Assembly: GCA_027484575.1 (NCBI GenBank)
Contig: JAIXSQ010000018.1
Coordinates: 348,700-412,699 of the forward strand
Source: Comamonadaceae bacterium
GTDB taxonomy: Bacteria > Pseudomonadota > Gammaproteobacteria > Burkholderiales > Burkholderiaceae_C
Reading direction: 5' to 3'
Length of the DNA: 64,000 nucleotides
The position numbers were made by a program, and so were the translations under genes. The notes beneath the pieces are model-generated. The model searched no databases. It was not told the DNA's origin and saw only the letters and a list, made by a program, of their open reading frames with translations. Of the stretch, positions 1 through 9,411 are shown in pieces; position 1 is the stretch's first letter, and each line of letters opens with the position of its first letter.

Positions 1-404
1 CCGGCATCGCGCGGCCCACGGCCCGGCAGGTGTTCGACTGGGTGGTGGCGATCCGCAGCGCCAAGCTGCCCGACCCCAAGGTGATCGGCAACGCCGGCAG
101 CTTCTTCAAGAACCCCACGGTCACGCCCGAGCAGTGCTCGGACATCATCGCCCGCGAGCCGAACATCGTGCACTACCCCATGCCCGACGGCTCGGTGAAG
201 CTGGCCGCGGGCTGGCTGATCGACGCCTGCGGCTGGAAGGGCAAGTCGGTGGGCAACGCCGGCGTGTACGAGCGCCAGGCGCTGGTGCTGGTCAACCGCG
301 GCGGCGCCACCGGCGGCGAGGTCGTCACCCTGGCGCGGGCGATCCAGACCAGCGTGTACGAGCGCTTCGGCATCCGGCTGGAGCCCGAGCCGGTGGTGGT
401 CTAG
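1..404 (+). CDS. murB: UDP-N-acetylenolpyruvoylglucosamine reductase, C-terminal part
   Basis: The frame is open from the left edge and ends at TAG; about 133 residues are visible. MurB is the cytoplasmic FAD enzyme that uses NADPH to reduce UDP-GlcNAc-enolpyruvate to UDP-MurNAc in peptidoglycan synthesis. What is seen is the C-terminal substrate-binding domain: GNAGSFFKNP (visible residues 29-38), which carries the family's catalytic Ser, then a NAGVYERQALVLVN stretch and a terminal GIRLEPEP with the conserved Glu region. The FAD-binding N-terminal half lies outside the window. No frame damage is visible. Confidence 0.95.
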   Translation, partial: GIARPTARQVFDWVVAIRSAKLPDPKVIGNAGSFFKNPTVTPEQCSDIIAREPNIVHYPMPDGSVKLAAGWLIDACGWKGKSVGNAGVYERQALVLVNRGGATGGEVVTLARAIQTSVYERFGIRLEPEPVVV

Positions 405-486
405 GCGGCCTGCGCGGTCCATCCCGAGCACGGGACCGGGGTGGCGCCGGTGGTGCACAGTGCCGCCACGGCCGTGCCTGTCGGTG

Positions 487-500
487 CCCGCCTACGCGGG
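487..500. repeat. Solitary REP-like palindrome before tamA
   Basis: CCCGCCTACGCGGG can form a 5-bp GC hairpin with a CTAC loop. It differs by one base from the core (CCCGCCTGCGCGGG) of the repeat array found after tamB, so it is probably a lone member of the same dispersed family. It sits in the murB-tamA gap (405-557), in which I see no gene. Confidence 0.5.
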
Positions 501-557
501 CCGGCGCGCACGCTCGCGCATGATCCGCAGGCGGCCTGCTGCCGTGCTTGCTCACCG

Positions 558-2417
558 GTGTCCCACGTCCCCGTCCCCGCCCTGAGACCCCGCGCCCGCC
601 ACTGGCTGGCCGCCTGCCTGTGCGCGTGGCTGTGCGCGGGCGCGCTGCCGCCCGCCTGGGGGCAGGGCACCGCCGACGGCGCCGACGGCCGCTCGGCCAC
701 GCCTGCCCCGGCCTTCGAGCTGCAGGTGCGCGCGCCCGGCCGCATCCGCGACCTGCTGCAGCGGCACCTGGACATCCGGCGCTTCCGGGACGTGCCCGAC
801 CTCGACGAGGTGGAGCTGGCCCGGCTGGTGCGGCTGGCCGAGTCCGACGCGCGCGAGCTGCTGGGCACGCTGGGCCTGTTCGCGCCGGTGCTCGCCATCC
901 GCCAGCAGCCGGGGCAGGGCGACGCGCCGCCGGCCATCGTGGTCGAGGTCGAGCCCGGTCCGCAGACCATCGTCGACGGCCTGGAGCTGGGCTTCGCCGG
1001 CCACGTGAGCGGCGACGACGGGCGCGAGGCGCAGTCGCTGCGCCAGCGCATCCGCGAGGGCTGGACCCTGCCGCCCGGCCGTCCCTGGACCCAGGACGCC
1101 TGGGACGATGCCAAGGCCGCCGCGCTGCGCGACCTGGCGGCGCGCCGCTACCCGGCCGCGCGGCTGGACGACAGCGTGGCGCAGGTCGACGCGGCGGCGG
1201 GCACGGCGCGGCTGGGGCTGCGGCTGGATTCGGGGCCGCTGTTCCGGCTGGGCGAGATGCAGGTGACGGGCACGCAGCGCTACGACCCGGTGCTGGTGCC
1301 GCGGCTGGCCCGGCTGGCGCCCGGCAGCCTGTACGACCGCGACGCGATCCAGCGCGCGCAGCTGCGGCTGACCGGCAGCGGCTACTACGACTCGGCCTTC
1401 CTGTACGTGGACCCCGAGGGCCCGTCCGATCCCGCGCCGGTGCAGGCCACGGTGCGCGAGGCCCCGTTGCAGCGCGTGGTGCTGGGCGTGGGCGCGTCCA
1501 CCGACGCCGGCCCGCGGCTGTCGGCCGACTACATCCACAACCGCGTGCCCGGCCTGGGCTGGCGCGCCGTGAACCGGCTGCAGCTGGACCGCCGCGCGCC
1601 CTTCCTGCAGAGCGAGCTGACGGGGCTGCCCGATGCGACCCTGTGGCGCTGGGCGGTGTCCGGCCGCGTCGAGCGGCTCGACGACGGGGCGCTGGTCACC
1701 ACCGGCCAGCGGCTGCGGCTGGGGCGGCAGAAGAGCGACGACCGCTTCGACCGCAACGCCTACCTGCAGTACGACCGCGCGCAGGTGCGGCCGCGCGCGG
1801 GCGCGGCGCTGCCGCAGGACACCGGCGACGGCAGCGCGCTCACGGCCAACTACGTCTGGGCCGGGCGCTGGTACGACCGCGTGCCGTACCCGAGCCGCGG
1901 CTACGCGCTCGGGCTGGAGGTGGCCGCGGGCGTGACGCTGGAGGGCAGCCGCTCGCCGTTCCAGCGCACCGTGCTGCGCGGCACCCGCATCCAGCCGCTG
2001 CCCGAAGGCCGGCTGCAGCTGCGCGGCGAGCTGGGCGGCGTGTTCGCGAAGTCCGAGGCGCGGGTGCCGGCCACGCAGCTGTTTCGCACCGGTGGCGACA
2101 CCAGCGTGCGCGGCTACGGCCTGCGCGACATCGGCGTGCTGCGCGACGGCGTGGTCGCGCCGGGCCGCTACCTCGCCGTGGGCAGCATCGAGTGGCAGCG
2201 GCCGATCCGCCGCGCCGGCGTGCCCACCGCGTTCGAGCACGTGCTGTTCACCGATGCGGGCGCGGTGGCCGACGAATTCAGGCAGCTGCGGCCCTCGTGG
2301 GGCGTGGGCACCGGCGTGCGCTGGCGCAGCCCGCTGGGCCCGCTGCAGGCCGACCTGGCCTACGGCCTGGACAGCAAGCGGCTGCGCCTGCACCTGACCC
2401 TGGCGGCGACGTTCTGA
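558..2417 (+). CDS. tamA: Outer-membrane translocation and assembly module protein TamA (Omp85 family)
   Basis: About 619 residues, close to the family length. A GTG at 558 gives a short basic N-region followed by a hydrophobic signal peptide ending near PPAWGQ; an upstream in-frame GTG at 441 would put about 39 unlikely residues before it, so 558 is preferred. After it come POTRA-like segments (roughly residues 50-280) and a C-terminal 16-strand-type barrel with RLFRTGGDTSVRGY-like Omp85 features (seen as LFRTGGDTSVRGYGLRDIG) and a final aromatic Phe (LAATF). TamA partners with inner-membrane TamB to help insert outer-membrane proteins and move lipids. It ends one base before tamB starts, which supports a tamAB operon. 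Confidence 0.9.
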   Translation: MSHVPVPALRPRARHWLAACLCAWLCAGALPPAWGQGTADGADGRSATPAPAFELQVRAPGRIRDLLQRHLDIRRFRDVPDLDEVELARLVRLAESDARELLGTLGLFAPVLAIRQQPGQGDAPPAIVVEVEPGPQTIVDGLELGFAGHVSGDDGREAQSLRQRIREGWTLPPGRPWTQDAWDDAKAAALRDLAARRYPAARLDDSVAQVDAAAGTARLGLRLDSGPLFRLGEMQVTGTQRYDPVLVPRLARLAPGSLYDRDAIQRAQLRLTGSGYYDSAFLYVDPEGPSDPAPVQATVREAPLQRVVLGVGASTDAGPRLSADYIHNRVPGLGWRAVNRLQLDRRAPFLQSELTGLPDATLWRWAVSGRVERLDDGALVTTGQRLRLGRQKSDDRFDRNAYLQYDRAQVRPRAGAALPQDTGDGSALTANYVWAGRWYDRVPYPSRGYALGLEVAAGVTLEGSRSPFQRTVLRGTRIQPLPEGRLQLRGELGGVFAKSEARVPATQLFRTGGDTSVRGYGLRDIGVLRDGVVAPGRYLAVGSIEWQRPIRRAGVPTAFEHVLFTDAGAVADEFRQLRPSWGVGTGVRWRSPLGPLQADLAYGLDSKRLRLHLTLAATF

Positions 2418-2418
2418 G

Positions 2419-5400
2419 ATGCGCGCCCTCCGCTGGCTCCTGGCCGTCCTGCTCGCGCTCCTGCTGGCGCTGGCCCTCGGGCTGGCCGCGGCCTGGGCCT
2501 GGGCCGGCCGCGACGGCTCGGCGGCCTGGGCGCTGCGGCAGGCGGCGCAGCGCGTGCCGGGGCTGCAGGCCGACGGCGTCGAGGGTCCGCTGCGCGGGCC
2601 GCTGCGCATCGGCCGGCTGGCCTGGGACCGCGAGGGCCTGGTGGTGCAGGCGCGCGACGTGGCGCTGGACTGGCAACCGCAGGCGCTGTTGCAGCGGCGG
2701 GTGCAGGTCGAGCGGCTGGCGGTGGGCGCGCTCACCGTCCGCGACGACCGCCCGCCCGGCCCCACGCCCGGCCGGCCGCCGGACGCGCTGGCGCTGCCCT
2801 GGCCCGTGAGCGTGGAGCAGCTGGCGGTCGGGCGCATCGAGGCGCGCGGCGTGGTGGCGCAGGACCTGGCCGCCGCCTGGGCCTGGGACGGCCGGCGCCA
2901 TCGGCTGCAGCTGCGCCGGCTGGTGGTGGCCGGCGGCGACTACCGGGGCGAGGCCGAGCTGGCCGGCACGGCGCCGTTCGCGCTGCAGGCCACGGTGCAG
3001 GGGCGGGTGCAGGCGCCGGTGCCGGGCCGCACCGAGGCGGTGGCGCTGCAGCTGCGCGCGCGCGCCACCGGCACGCTGGAGCGCATCGCGGTGCAGGCGG
3101 AGCTGGCCGGTGAGCCCGGCGCGCCGGTGGCCGCGGCCACGCGGGCCGATGCACGCGCGGTGCTCACGCCCTGGGGCCCGGTGCCGCTGCCCGAGGCCGA
3201 TGCCCGCTTCGCGGCGCTGGACCTGGCGGCCCTGTGGCCGCAGGCACCGCAGACGCTGCTGTCCGGCCAGCTGCGCGTGCAGCCCCGCGAGGCGGACGCC
3301 TGGGGCGTCGAGGCCGAGCTGCACAACGGCGCACCGGGCGCCTGGGACCGCGGCCGCCTGCCGGTGGAGCAGCTGCGGGCCGAGGGCGAGTGGCGCCCGG
3401 GCGGGCTGGCCCTGGTGCGTGCGCTGGACGCGCGGCTGGGCGGCGGCCGGCTGCAGGCCACCGGCCGGTGGGACGGCCCGCAGGCCTGGACGGTCGACGG
3501 CCAGCTGCAGGGCATCGACCCGGCGGCGCTGCACACCGCGATGGCGCCGGTGCCGCTGTCGGGGCGCCTGCGGCTGCAGGGCGAGGGCCAGGCGATCGCG
3601 TTCGACACCGCGCTGGCCGCGAGCGGGCCGGCCCGCGCGCCCGCGCCGGGCAACGAGCTGGCGGCGCTGGTGGGCGCGTTGGAGCTGCGTTCGGTGCGGG
3701 CCCGCGGCCGCTGGGCCGGGCAGGCGCTGGCGCTGCCGCTGCTGCAGGTGCGCACCAGCGACGCGACGCTCGACGGCGCGCTGGACCTCGCGCCCGCGGG
3801 GCGCTCGGGTGGCGGCCGGCTGGCGCTGGAGGCGCCGGGCCTGCGGCTGCGCGCGGTGGGCTCGGTGGCGCGCACCCGCGGCGGCGGCACGGTGCGCCTG
3901 CAGCTGGCCGACCTGGCGGCGGCCCAGGCCTGGCTGCGCAGGCTGCCCGGCTTGCCGGCGCAGGCGCTGGGGCCGGCCCTGGCGGGCCGCGGCGAGTTGC
4001 AGGCCGACTGGCAGGGCGGCTGGGAGGACCCCACGGTGCAGGCCACGCTGGAGCTGCCCCAGCTGCAGCCGCCCGGCCCGGCACCGGCGTGGTCGCTGCG
4101 CACGTTGCGGCTGGTGGCCGACGGCCGGCTGGCCGATGCGCGGCTGGACCTGCGCGGCGCCGGCCGCTTCGGCACCCGGGAGGCGACGCTGGAGGCCACC
4201 GGCCGCGGCGGCCGCCAGCGCGACGCCGCATGGCAGGGCGAGCTGGCCACGCTGGGCCTGCAACTGCGCGATCCGGCGCTGGGGCCTGGCCCGTGGCGCG
4301 TGGCGCTGCGCCGGCCCGCCGGCCTGCGCTGGGCGGCCGGGCAGTTCACGCTGGGGGCGGCCGAGGCCACGCTCGCCGCGCCGGTCGCGGGTGCGCCGGC
4401 CGTGCTGGCCTGGGACCCGCTGCGCTGGAAGGACGGCGAGCTGCGCACCAGCGGCCGCCTGGCGGGCCTGCCGCTGGCCTGGGCCGAGCTGGCCGCGGGC
4501 GGCGCGCTGGCCGGCGGCGCGGTGGCGGGCGACCTGCTGTTCGACGGCCGCTGGGACCTGCAGCTGGGGACCCAGCTGCGCGCCTCGGCGCAGCTGGCGC
4601 GGCGCAGCGGCGACCTCGCGCTGCAGGCCGAGGCGGCCGACGGTTCGGCGGCCCGCGTGCAGGCCGGCGTGCGCGAGGCGCGGCTGGCCATCGAGGCCGA
4701 GGGCGAGGCGGTGCGGGCCGAGCTGCGCTGGGCGTCCGAGCGTGCCGGGCAGGCGAGCGGGCGGCTGTCGACCCGGCTGGCGCGCGAGGGCGGCGGCTGG
4801 GCCTGGCCCGAGGCGGCGCCGCTGGACGGGCGGCTGCAGGCGCAGCTGCCGCGGCTGGGCGTGTGGTCGCTGCTGGCGCCACCGGGCTGGCGGCTGCGTG
4901 GCTCGGTGGCGGCCGACCTGGGCGTCGCGGGGACGCGCGCGGCGCCGTGGCTCACCGGCACCGTGCAGGCCGACGACCTGGCGCTGCGGTCGGTGGTCGA
5001 TGGCGTGGCGCTGCAGGACGGCCGGCTGCGCGCGCGGCTGGAGGGCGACCGGCTGGTGGTGCAGGAGCTGCTGCTGCGCGGCGCGGGTGCGGATGGCGGC
5101 AGCGTGGTCGCCACCGGCGAGGGGCGCTGGGCCGACGGCGCGCCGCGGCTGCAGGCGCAGGCCCGGCTGGAGCGGCTGCGCGCCAGCGTGCGCAGCGACC
5201 GCGCGCTCACGGTCTCGGGCCAGCTGGCCGCGGCGCTGCGGCCCGAGGCGACCGAGCTGCGCGGCCAGCTGCGGGTGGACCGCGCCCGCATCGTGCTGCC
5301 CGACGAGACCGCGCCCCGGCTGTCCGAGGACGTGGTGGTGCGCAACCTGCCCCCCGGCGTGCGCTGGGACCGCGGCGGCGGCACGCCGGCCGAGCGCGGC

Positions 5401-6114
5401 GCGCCGGCACGCCCCCTGCTGCTGGCGGTGGACCTGGACTTCGGGCCCGACTTCCAGCTGGAGGGCCGCGGCATCCGCACCCGGCTGGCCGGCACGCTGC
5501 AGGTGGGCGGGGAGACGCTGGCGCAGCCGCGGTTGACCGGCACGCTGCGCACCGTGGGCGGCATGTACAAGGCCTACGGCCAGGAGCTGGAGATCGACCG
5601 CGGCGTGCTGCGCTTCACCGGCCCGCCGGACAACCCCGCGCTGGACATCGTCGCGATCCGGCCGCGCCAGGTGCAGAAGGTGGGCGTGCAGGTCACGGGC
5701 ACGGCGCAGGCGCCGTTCGTGCGGCTGGTGGCCGAGCCCGAGCTGCCCGAGTCGGAGAAGCTCGCCTGGCTGGTGCTGGGCCGCCCGGCCGCGGCCGGCG
5801 GCGCGGAGGCCGCGTTGCTGCAGCAGGCCGCGCTGGCGCTGCTGGAGAGCCGGCGCGGGCCGGGCAGCACCAAGGGCCCGGCGGCGCTGCTGGGTCTGGA
5901 CGAGCTGGGCTTCCGGCGCGATGCGGCCGAAGGGCCCGCGGTGACGCTGGGCAAGCGCCTGGGCCAGAACCTGTACGCCAGCTACGAGCGCGGCCTCAGC
6001 GGCACCCTGGGCACCCTGTTCGTCTTCTACGACCTGTCGCGCCGCGTGACGGTGCGGGCCCAGGCCGGCGAGCGCGCGGCGCTGGACCTGATCTTCACGT
6101 TCGCGTACGACTGA
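2419..6114 (+). CDS. tamB: Translocation and assembly module inner-membrane protein TamB
   Basis: A 1231-residue AsmA/TamB-superfamily protein, near the E. coli length. The first 30 residues form an uncleaved signal anchor (MRALRWLLAVLLALLLALAL). The rest is a long run of alternating beta-strand segments expected to form the periplasm-spanning hydrophobic groove. The last ~350 residues match the TamB (DUF490) domain, with GGMYKAYGQELEIDRGVLRF and a C-terminal beta-signal-like end (LDLIFTFAYD). ATG follows the tamA stop by one base. It is likely co-transcribed with tamA and bridges to it across the periplasm. Confidence 0.9.
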   Translation: MRALRWLLAVLLALLLALALGLAAAWAWAGRDGSAAWALRQAAQRVPGLQADGVEGPLRGPLRIGRLAWDREGLVVQARDVALDWQPQALLQRRVQVERLAVGALTVRDDRPPGPTPGRPPDALALPWPVSVEQLAVGRIEARGVVAQDLAAAWAWDGRRHRLQLRRLVVAGGDYRGEAELAGTAPFALQATVQGRVQAPVPGRTEAVALQLRARATGTLERIAVQAELAGEPGAPVAAATRADARAVLTPWGPVPLPEADARFAALDLAALWPQAPQTLLSGQLRVQPREADAWGVEAELHNGAPGAWDRGRLPVEQLRAEGEWRPGGLALVRALDARLGGGRLQATGRWDGPQAWTVDGQLQGIDPAALHTAMAPVPLSGRLRLQGEGQAIAFDTALAASGPARAPAPGNELAALVGALELRSVRARGRWAGQALALPLLQVRTSDATLDGALDLAPAGRSGGGRLALEAPGLRLRAVGSVARTRGGGTVRLQLADLAAAQAWLRRLPGLPAQALGPALAGRGELQADWQGGWEDPTVQATLELPQLQPPGPAPAWSLRTLRLVADGRLADARLDLRGAGRFGTREATLEATGRGGRQRDAAWQGELATLGLQLRDPALGPGPWRVALRRPAGLRWAAGQFTLGAAEATLAAPVAGAPAVLAWDPLRWKDGELRTSGRLAGLPLAWAELAAGGALAGGAVAGDLLFDGRWDLQLGTQLRASAQLARRSGDLALQAEAADGSAARVQAGVREARLAIEAEGEAVRAELRWASERAGQASGRLSTRLAREGGGWAWPEAAPLDGRLQAQLPRLGVWSLLAPPGWRLRGSVAADLGVAGTRAAPWLTGTVQADDLALRSVVDGVALQDGRLRARLEGDRLVVQELLLRGAGADGGSVVATGEGRWADGAPRLQAQARLERLRASVRSDRALTVSGQLAAALRPEATELRGQLRVDRARIVLPDETAPRLSEDVVVRNLPPGVRWDRGGGTPAERGAPARPLLLAVDLDFGPDFQLEGRGIRTRLAGTLQVGGETLAQPRLTGTLRTVGGMYKAYGQELEIDRGVLRFTGPPDNPALDIVAIRPRQVQKVGVQVTGTAQAPFVRLVAEPELPESEKLAWLVLGRPAAAGGAEAALLQQAALALLESRRGPGSTKGPAALLGLDELGFRRDAAEGPAVTLGKRLGQNLYASYERGLSGTLGTLFVFYDLSRRVTVRAQAGERAALDLIFTFAYD

Positions 6115-6120
6115 GGGGCG

Positions 6121-6625
6121 CCGTCACGCCCGCGCAGGCGCGGTGGTCGATCGAGGGTCCCCGCCTGCGCGGGGACGACGGCGCTTCTCCCCCGTCAGGC
6201 CCGCGGAGGCGGGCATCCACGCACAGGCGCGGTGGTCGGTCGTGGGTCCCCGCCTGCGCGGGGACGACAGCGCTTCTCCCCCGTCATGCCCGCGCAGGCG
6301 GGCATCCACGCACCGGCACGGTGGTTGATCGTGGGTCCCCGCCTGCGCGGGGACGACAGCGCCTCTCCCGTGTCATGCCCCCGCAGGCGGGCAGCCACGC
6401 GCAGGCACGGTGGTCGATCGTGGGTCCCCGCCTGCGCGGGGACGACGGCGCCTCTCCCCCGTCAGGCCCGCGCAGGGGGGCATTCACGCACAGGCGCGGT
6501 GGTCGACCGTGGGTCCCCGCCTGCGCGGGGACGACGGCGCCGCTCCCCGTCATGCCCGCGCAGGCGGGCATCCACGCACAGGCGCGGTGGACGGTCGTGG
6601 GTTCCCGCCTGCGCGGGGACGACGA
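6121..6625. repeat. Tandem array of 89-bp REP/BIME-like units (about 5.5 copies)
   Basis: The palindrome GTCCCCGC-CTGC-GCGGGGAC starts at 6157, 6246, 6335, 6424 and 6513, and a slightly changed copy starts at 6601. The period is therefore 89, 89, 89, 89 and 88 bp. Between successive copies lies a second palindrome, TGCCCGC-GCAG-GCGGGCA (degraded in units 1 and 4), whose core is the reverse complement of the first. Each unit is thus a head-to-head pair of REP-like elements. Open frames across it (RGSPPARG-like peptides) are repeat artefacts. The 6115-6635 interval holds no other gene. No adjacent REP-associated (RAYT) transposase is visible. Confidence 0.9.
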
Positions 6626-6635
6626 GGCGGGGCGC

Positions 6636-7103
6636 TCACTGCCCCATGTGGTGCCACTGCGACTCGGGCAGCGCGGCCAGGAAGCGGGCCACGGCGGGCA
6701 GGCTGCCGCTGAGCGCGGCCCACTCGATCTGGGCGCGCAGCACCAGCCGCTTGTCCAGGGCCGAGGTGCGGTGCCAGTCGGCGGCGCCGATGGGTCGCGG
6801 CAGCGGCTGGCCGGGCCGCGCGGGCCACAGCGTGGCCAGCCGGGCCCAGGCGGCGGGCACGGGGCAGACGCGGTTGTAGCGGCGGGCCAGGGCCATCACG
6901 CCGTCGACGGTGGACAGGTCGGCCTCGGCGCCGGCGCCCGGCAGGGTGTCGGGGACCTGGTCCAGCGGCTGGGTGGGCGCGAACTGCGCGTCCATGCGGT
7001 CGGCGATGGCATGGAACTGCTGCCAGGCCGTGTCGCCGGCCTGCTCCTCGCCCTGCGGCACGCTGTCGCGCGACTCGGGCCACAGGGGCATGCGCTTGGA
7101 CAT
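6636..7103 (-). CDS. Hypothetical protein (155 aa)
   Basis: I do not recognise a family. The protein is soluble-looking, acidic in its first third (ESRDSVPQGEEQAGDTAWQQF) and mostly alpha-helical by composition, with no signal peptide or membrane segment. Codon use matches its neighbours, so it is probably a real gene. ATG at 7103; its end nearly touches the repeat array. It lies 19 bp downstream of the small membrane protein 7123-7311 and may share its transcript. Function unknown. Confidence 0.6.
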   Translation of the reverse strand: MSKRMPLWPESRDSVPQGEEQAGDTAWQQFHAIADRMDAQFAPTQPLDQVPDTLPGAGAEADLSTVDGVMALARRYNRVCPVPAAWARLATLWPARPGQPLPRPIGAADWHRTSALDKRLVLRAQIEWAALSGSLPAVARFLAALPESQWHHMGQ

Positions 7104-7122
7104 GGCCGGCCGCCGGGACCCT

Positions 7123-7311
7123 TCAGACCGCGCGGTCCAGCCACCAGGTGGCCACGCCGATCACGACGCAGCCGGCGGCCACGGCGTACAGGATCCAGCC
7201 GGGCAGGGAGCCGGGGTCGTCCCGCACGCGGCCGGCCAGCAGGCGGGCGCTCAGGGCGGCGACGACGGCGAGGACGAAGGGCCAGACGTAGGTGGGGACG
7301 CTATCGAGCAT
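7123..7311 (-). CDS. Small two-helix membrane protein (62 aa)
   Basis: Begins MLDSVPTYVWPFVLAVVAAL. Two hydrophobic segments (about residues 8-26 and 38-56) are joined by a short charged loop (AGRVRDDPGS), so it is predicted to be an inner-membrane hairpin. No family recognised. ATG start; 19 bp upstream of the 6636-7103 gene on the same strand and 87 bp downstream of the hybrid kinase, so it may be the tail of that transcript. Confidence 0.55.
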   Translation of the reverse strand: MLDSVPTYVWPFVLAVVAALSARLLAGRVRDDPGSLPGWILYAVAAGCVVIGVATWWLDRAV

Positions 7312-7398
7312 GCCGGCAGGGTGCTGCCCGCCGGTGGGCGCGTCTGCCGGGGCGCATCCCGCCCGGCTGTAGGAGCCGGCTCGGCCGCGGCGCCTCGC

Positions 7399-9267
7399 TC
7401 AGAGCGCGCCGGTGGTGCCGACGGCCGAGCGCGTGGCCTCGATGGCCTCGTCGAGCACGCGCAGCAGGCGTGGTGCCTCGTGCATGCGGCCGCGGTCCAC
7501 GCAGCGCTCGATCTCCTCGGCGACGCGGGCGAGCCGGCCGAAGCCGAGCAGGCGCGCGCTGCCCTTGAGCTTGTGCGCGGCCTCGGCCAGTTGCCGCGGG
7601 TCGCCGGCCTGCAGTGCCTCGCGCAGCTCGGCGATGGTGCGCGTGCGGTCGTCGAAGAACATGTCCAGCAGGCCCGGCAGTTCCTCGCCCGGCAGCTGCT
7701 CGTTCAGCTGCGTGAAGCGGGTGGACAGCGGCGGCGGCAGCGTCATGGGCGCCGACTCGGGCGGTTGCCCGAACAGCGGATCCGGCATGGTGGCCGGCCA
7801 CTCGCTGGGTGCGCCCAGTGCAGGGGCCGCCCAGTGGGCGCGCGGCTGCACGGTGCCCAGCACCTCGGCCAGCTGCGCCGCATCCACCGGCTTGACCAGC
7901 AGGCGGTCGAAGCCGGCCTCGCGCACCAGGTCGCGCGTGCGCTCCAGCGTGTCGGCGGTCAGGGCGAACACCGGGATGGCGCCGTCGTCGCCGGGCAGCG
8001 CGCGGATGGCCCGGGTGGCCGCCAGGCCGTCGAGCACCGGCATGTGCAGGTCCATCAGCACCACGTCGAAGTCGTCGCGGCGCACGCGGTCGACGGCTTC
8101 CTGCCCGTTCTCGCACTGCGTGACCTCGTGGCCCAGGCGCCCCAGCAGCATGCCCAGGAACTTGCGGTTGACGGCGTTGTCGTCGGCCACCACCACGCGC
8201 AATGGCCTGGACGCAGGCGCTGCGGGCGCTTGCCCGGGGGCGCGCCCGGCCGCAGGGCCGCTGGAGGCGGCGGCGGCCATCATCGTCGCGGTGGCCATGG
8301 CCGGGTCGATGGCCGGGGGCTCGCAGGCCGGCAGGGCCGCTGTGACGGTGAAGGTGGAGCCGGCGCCGGGCTGGCTGGCCACGGTGATGTCGCCGCCCAT
8401 CATGCGGGCCAGCGTGCGCGAGATCTCCAGGCCCAGGCCGGCGCCGCCCGCGCGCCGCGAGATGGTGGGGTCGCCCAGCTCGAAGCGCTGGAACAGCCGG
8501 CTGACCGTCTCGGCGTCCATGCCGATGCCGCTGTCGGTCACCTGGAACTGCAGCAACGCGCCCCGGCCCTGCACCGGCCCGACCCGCAGCGCGACCTGGC
8601 CGCGCGGGGTGAACTTGAGCGCGTTGCCCACCAGGTTGAACAGGATCTGCTTGAGCCGGGTGGCGTCGCCCTGCACCCAGCGCGGCAGTTCGGGGGACAG
8701 CTCGACGAGCAGCCGCAGCCCGCGTTCGGCGGCCTGCACCCGCATCAGCTGCTGCACGTCGGCCACCGCCTTGCGCAGGTCGACCGGCGCCTGCTGCAGC
8801 ACGAGCCGGCCGGCTTCGATGGCCGAGATGTCGAGGATGTCGTTGAGCAGGGCCAGCAGGTGGCGGGCCGAGTCCTGCGCGGTGCGCAGCATGTCGCGCT
8901 GCAGGTCGTTGACCGGCGTCTGCTCCATCAGCTGCAGCATGCCCAGCACGCCCTGGAACGGTGTGCGCAGCTCGTGGCTCATGTTGGCCAGGAACTGGCC
9001 CTTGCTGCGGTTGGCCGTCTCGGCGGCCTGCATGGCCTGGCGCAGTTCGGCGGTCAGCCGCTCCAGCTCGGCCCGCCGGGCCTGCTCGCGCCGGCGCGCG
9101 CGCCGCAGGGCGAGGGCGGCCAGCCCGAGCAGCAGCGCCAGGCCGGCCCACAGCACCGCCTGGGTGGCATCGCGCCGCCACAGCGCCGCGCCCATGCCTG
9201 CCACGGCCAGGGCGGCGAAGGCCAGGCCGATCAGCAGGGGCAGGGTGGGGCGGGAGTCGGGTCGCAC
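7399..9267 (-). CDS. Hybrid sensor histidine kinase with receiver and HPt domains
   Basis: About 622 residues from a GTG at 9267; an upstream TTG at 9327 would add 20 residues of poor quality. Domains in order: two adjacent membrane helices with almost no periplasmic loop (about 9-30 and 37-55), coiled coil, HisKA with NMSHELRTPF (phospho-His 98), HATPase_c with N box NLVGNALKFT and G boxes DSGIGM and GGAGLGL, receiver with VLMDLHMP (Asp 406) and KP motif, and a C-terminal HPt with AHKLKGSARL (His 565). All three phosphotransfer residues are intact. The short input region suggests sensing within the membrane or through a partner. No cognate response regulator lies next to it; the target is unknown. 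Confidence 0.88.
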   Translation of the reverse strand: MRPDSRPTLPLLIGLAFAALAVAGMGAALWRRDATQAVLWAGLALLLGLAALALRRARRREQARRAELERLTAELRQAMQAAETANRSKGQFLANMSHELRTPFQGVLGMLQLMEQTPVNDLQRDMLRTAQDSARHLLALLNDILDISAIEAGRLVLQQAPVDLRKAVADVQQLMRVQAAERGLRLLVELSPELPRWVQGDATRLKQILFNLVGNALKFTPRGQVALRVGPVQGRGALLQFQVTDSGIGMDAETVSRLFQRFELGDPTISRRAGGAGLGLEISRTLARMMGGDITVASQPGAGSTFTVTAALPACEPPAIDPAMATATMMAAAASSGPAAGRAPGQAPAAPASRPLRVVVADDNAVNRKFLGMLLGRLGHEVTQCENGQEAVDRVRRDDFDVVLMDLHMPVLDGLAATRAIRALPGDDGAIPVFALTADTLERTRDLVREAGFDRLLVKPVDAAQLAEVLGTVQPRAHWAAPALGAPSEWPATMPDPLFGQPPESAPMTLPPPLSTRFTQLNEQLPGEELPGLLDMFFDDRTRTIAELREALQAGDPRQLAEAAHKLKGSARLLGFGRLARVAEEIERCVDRGRMHEAPRLLRVLDEAIEATRSAVGTTGAL

Positions 9268-9411
9268 GGGAGGCAGGCGGGGGCAGGCGCCGCATCGGGC
9301 GGCACCTGCCGAGCATATCGGCCGCAACGGGCGGCAGAGCTTAAGCCAACTCCCTAAGCGGGGGAGCGCTTGCGGCGGCTGCAGCGCGCCGGAGCGCCGT
9401 GCCTGCCGTGG

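Noticed and set aside
2278..4263. Long open frames antisense to tamA/tamB and to many other genes
   Set aside because: At this G+C, opposite-strand frames stay open by chance. They have low-complexity Arg/Pro/Ala composition, no motifs, and lie fully over well-supported genes.
6121..6625. CRISPR array
   Set aside because: The whole 89-bp unit repeats; there are no unique spacers between constant repeats, no cas genes, and the elements are paired palindromes.
9315..9345. FliA-like site before the hybrid kinase (GCCGATAT on the minus strand)
   Set aside because: The -10 is good, but the nearest -35-like TTAA is 18 and not 15 bases away, unlike the three accepted sites.
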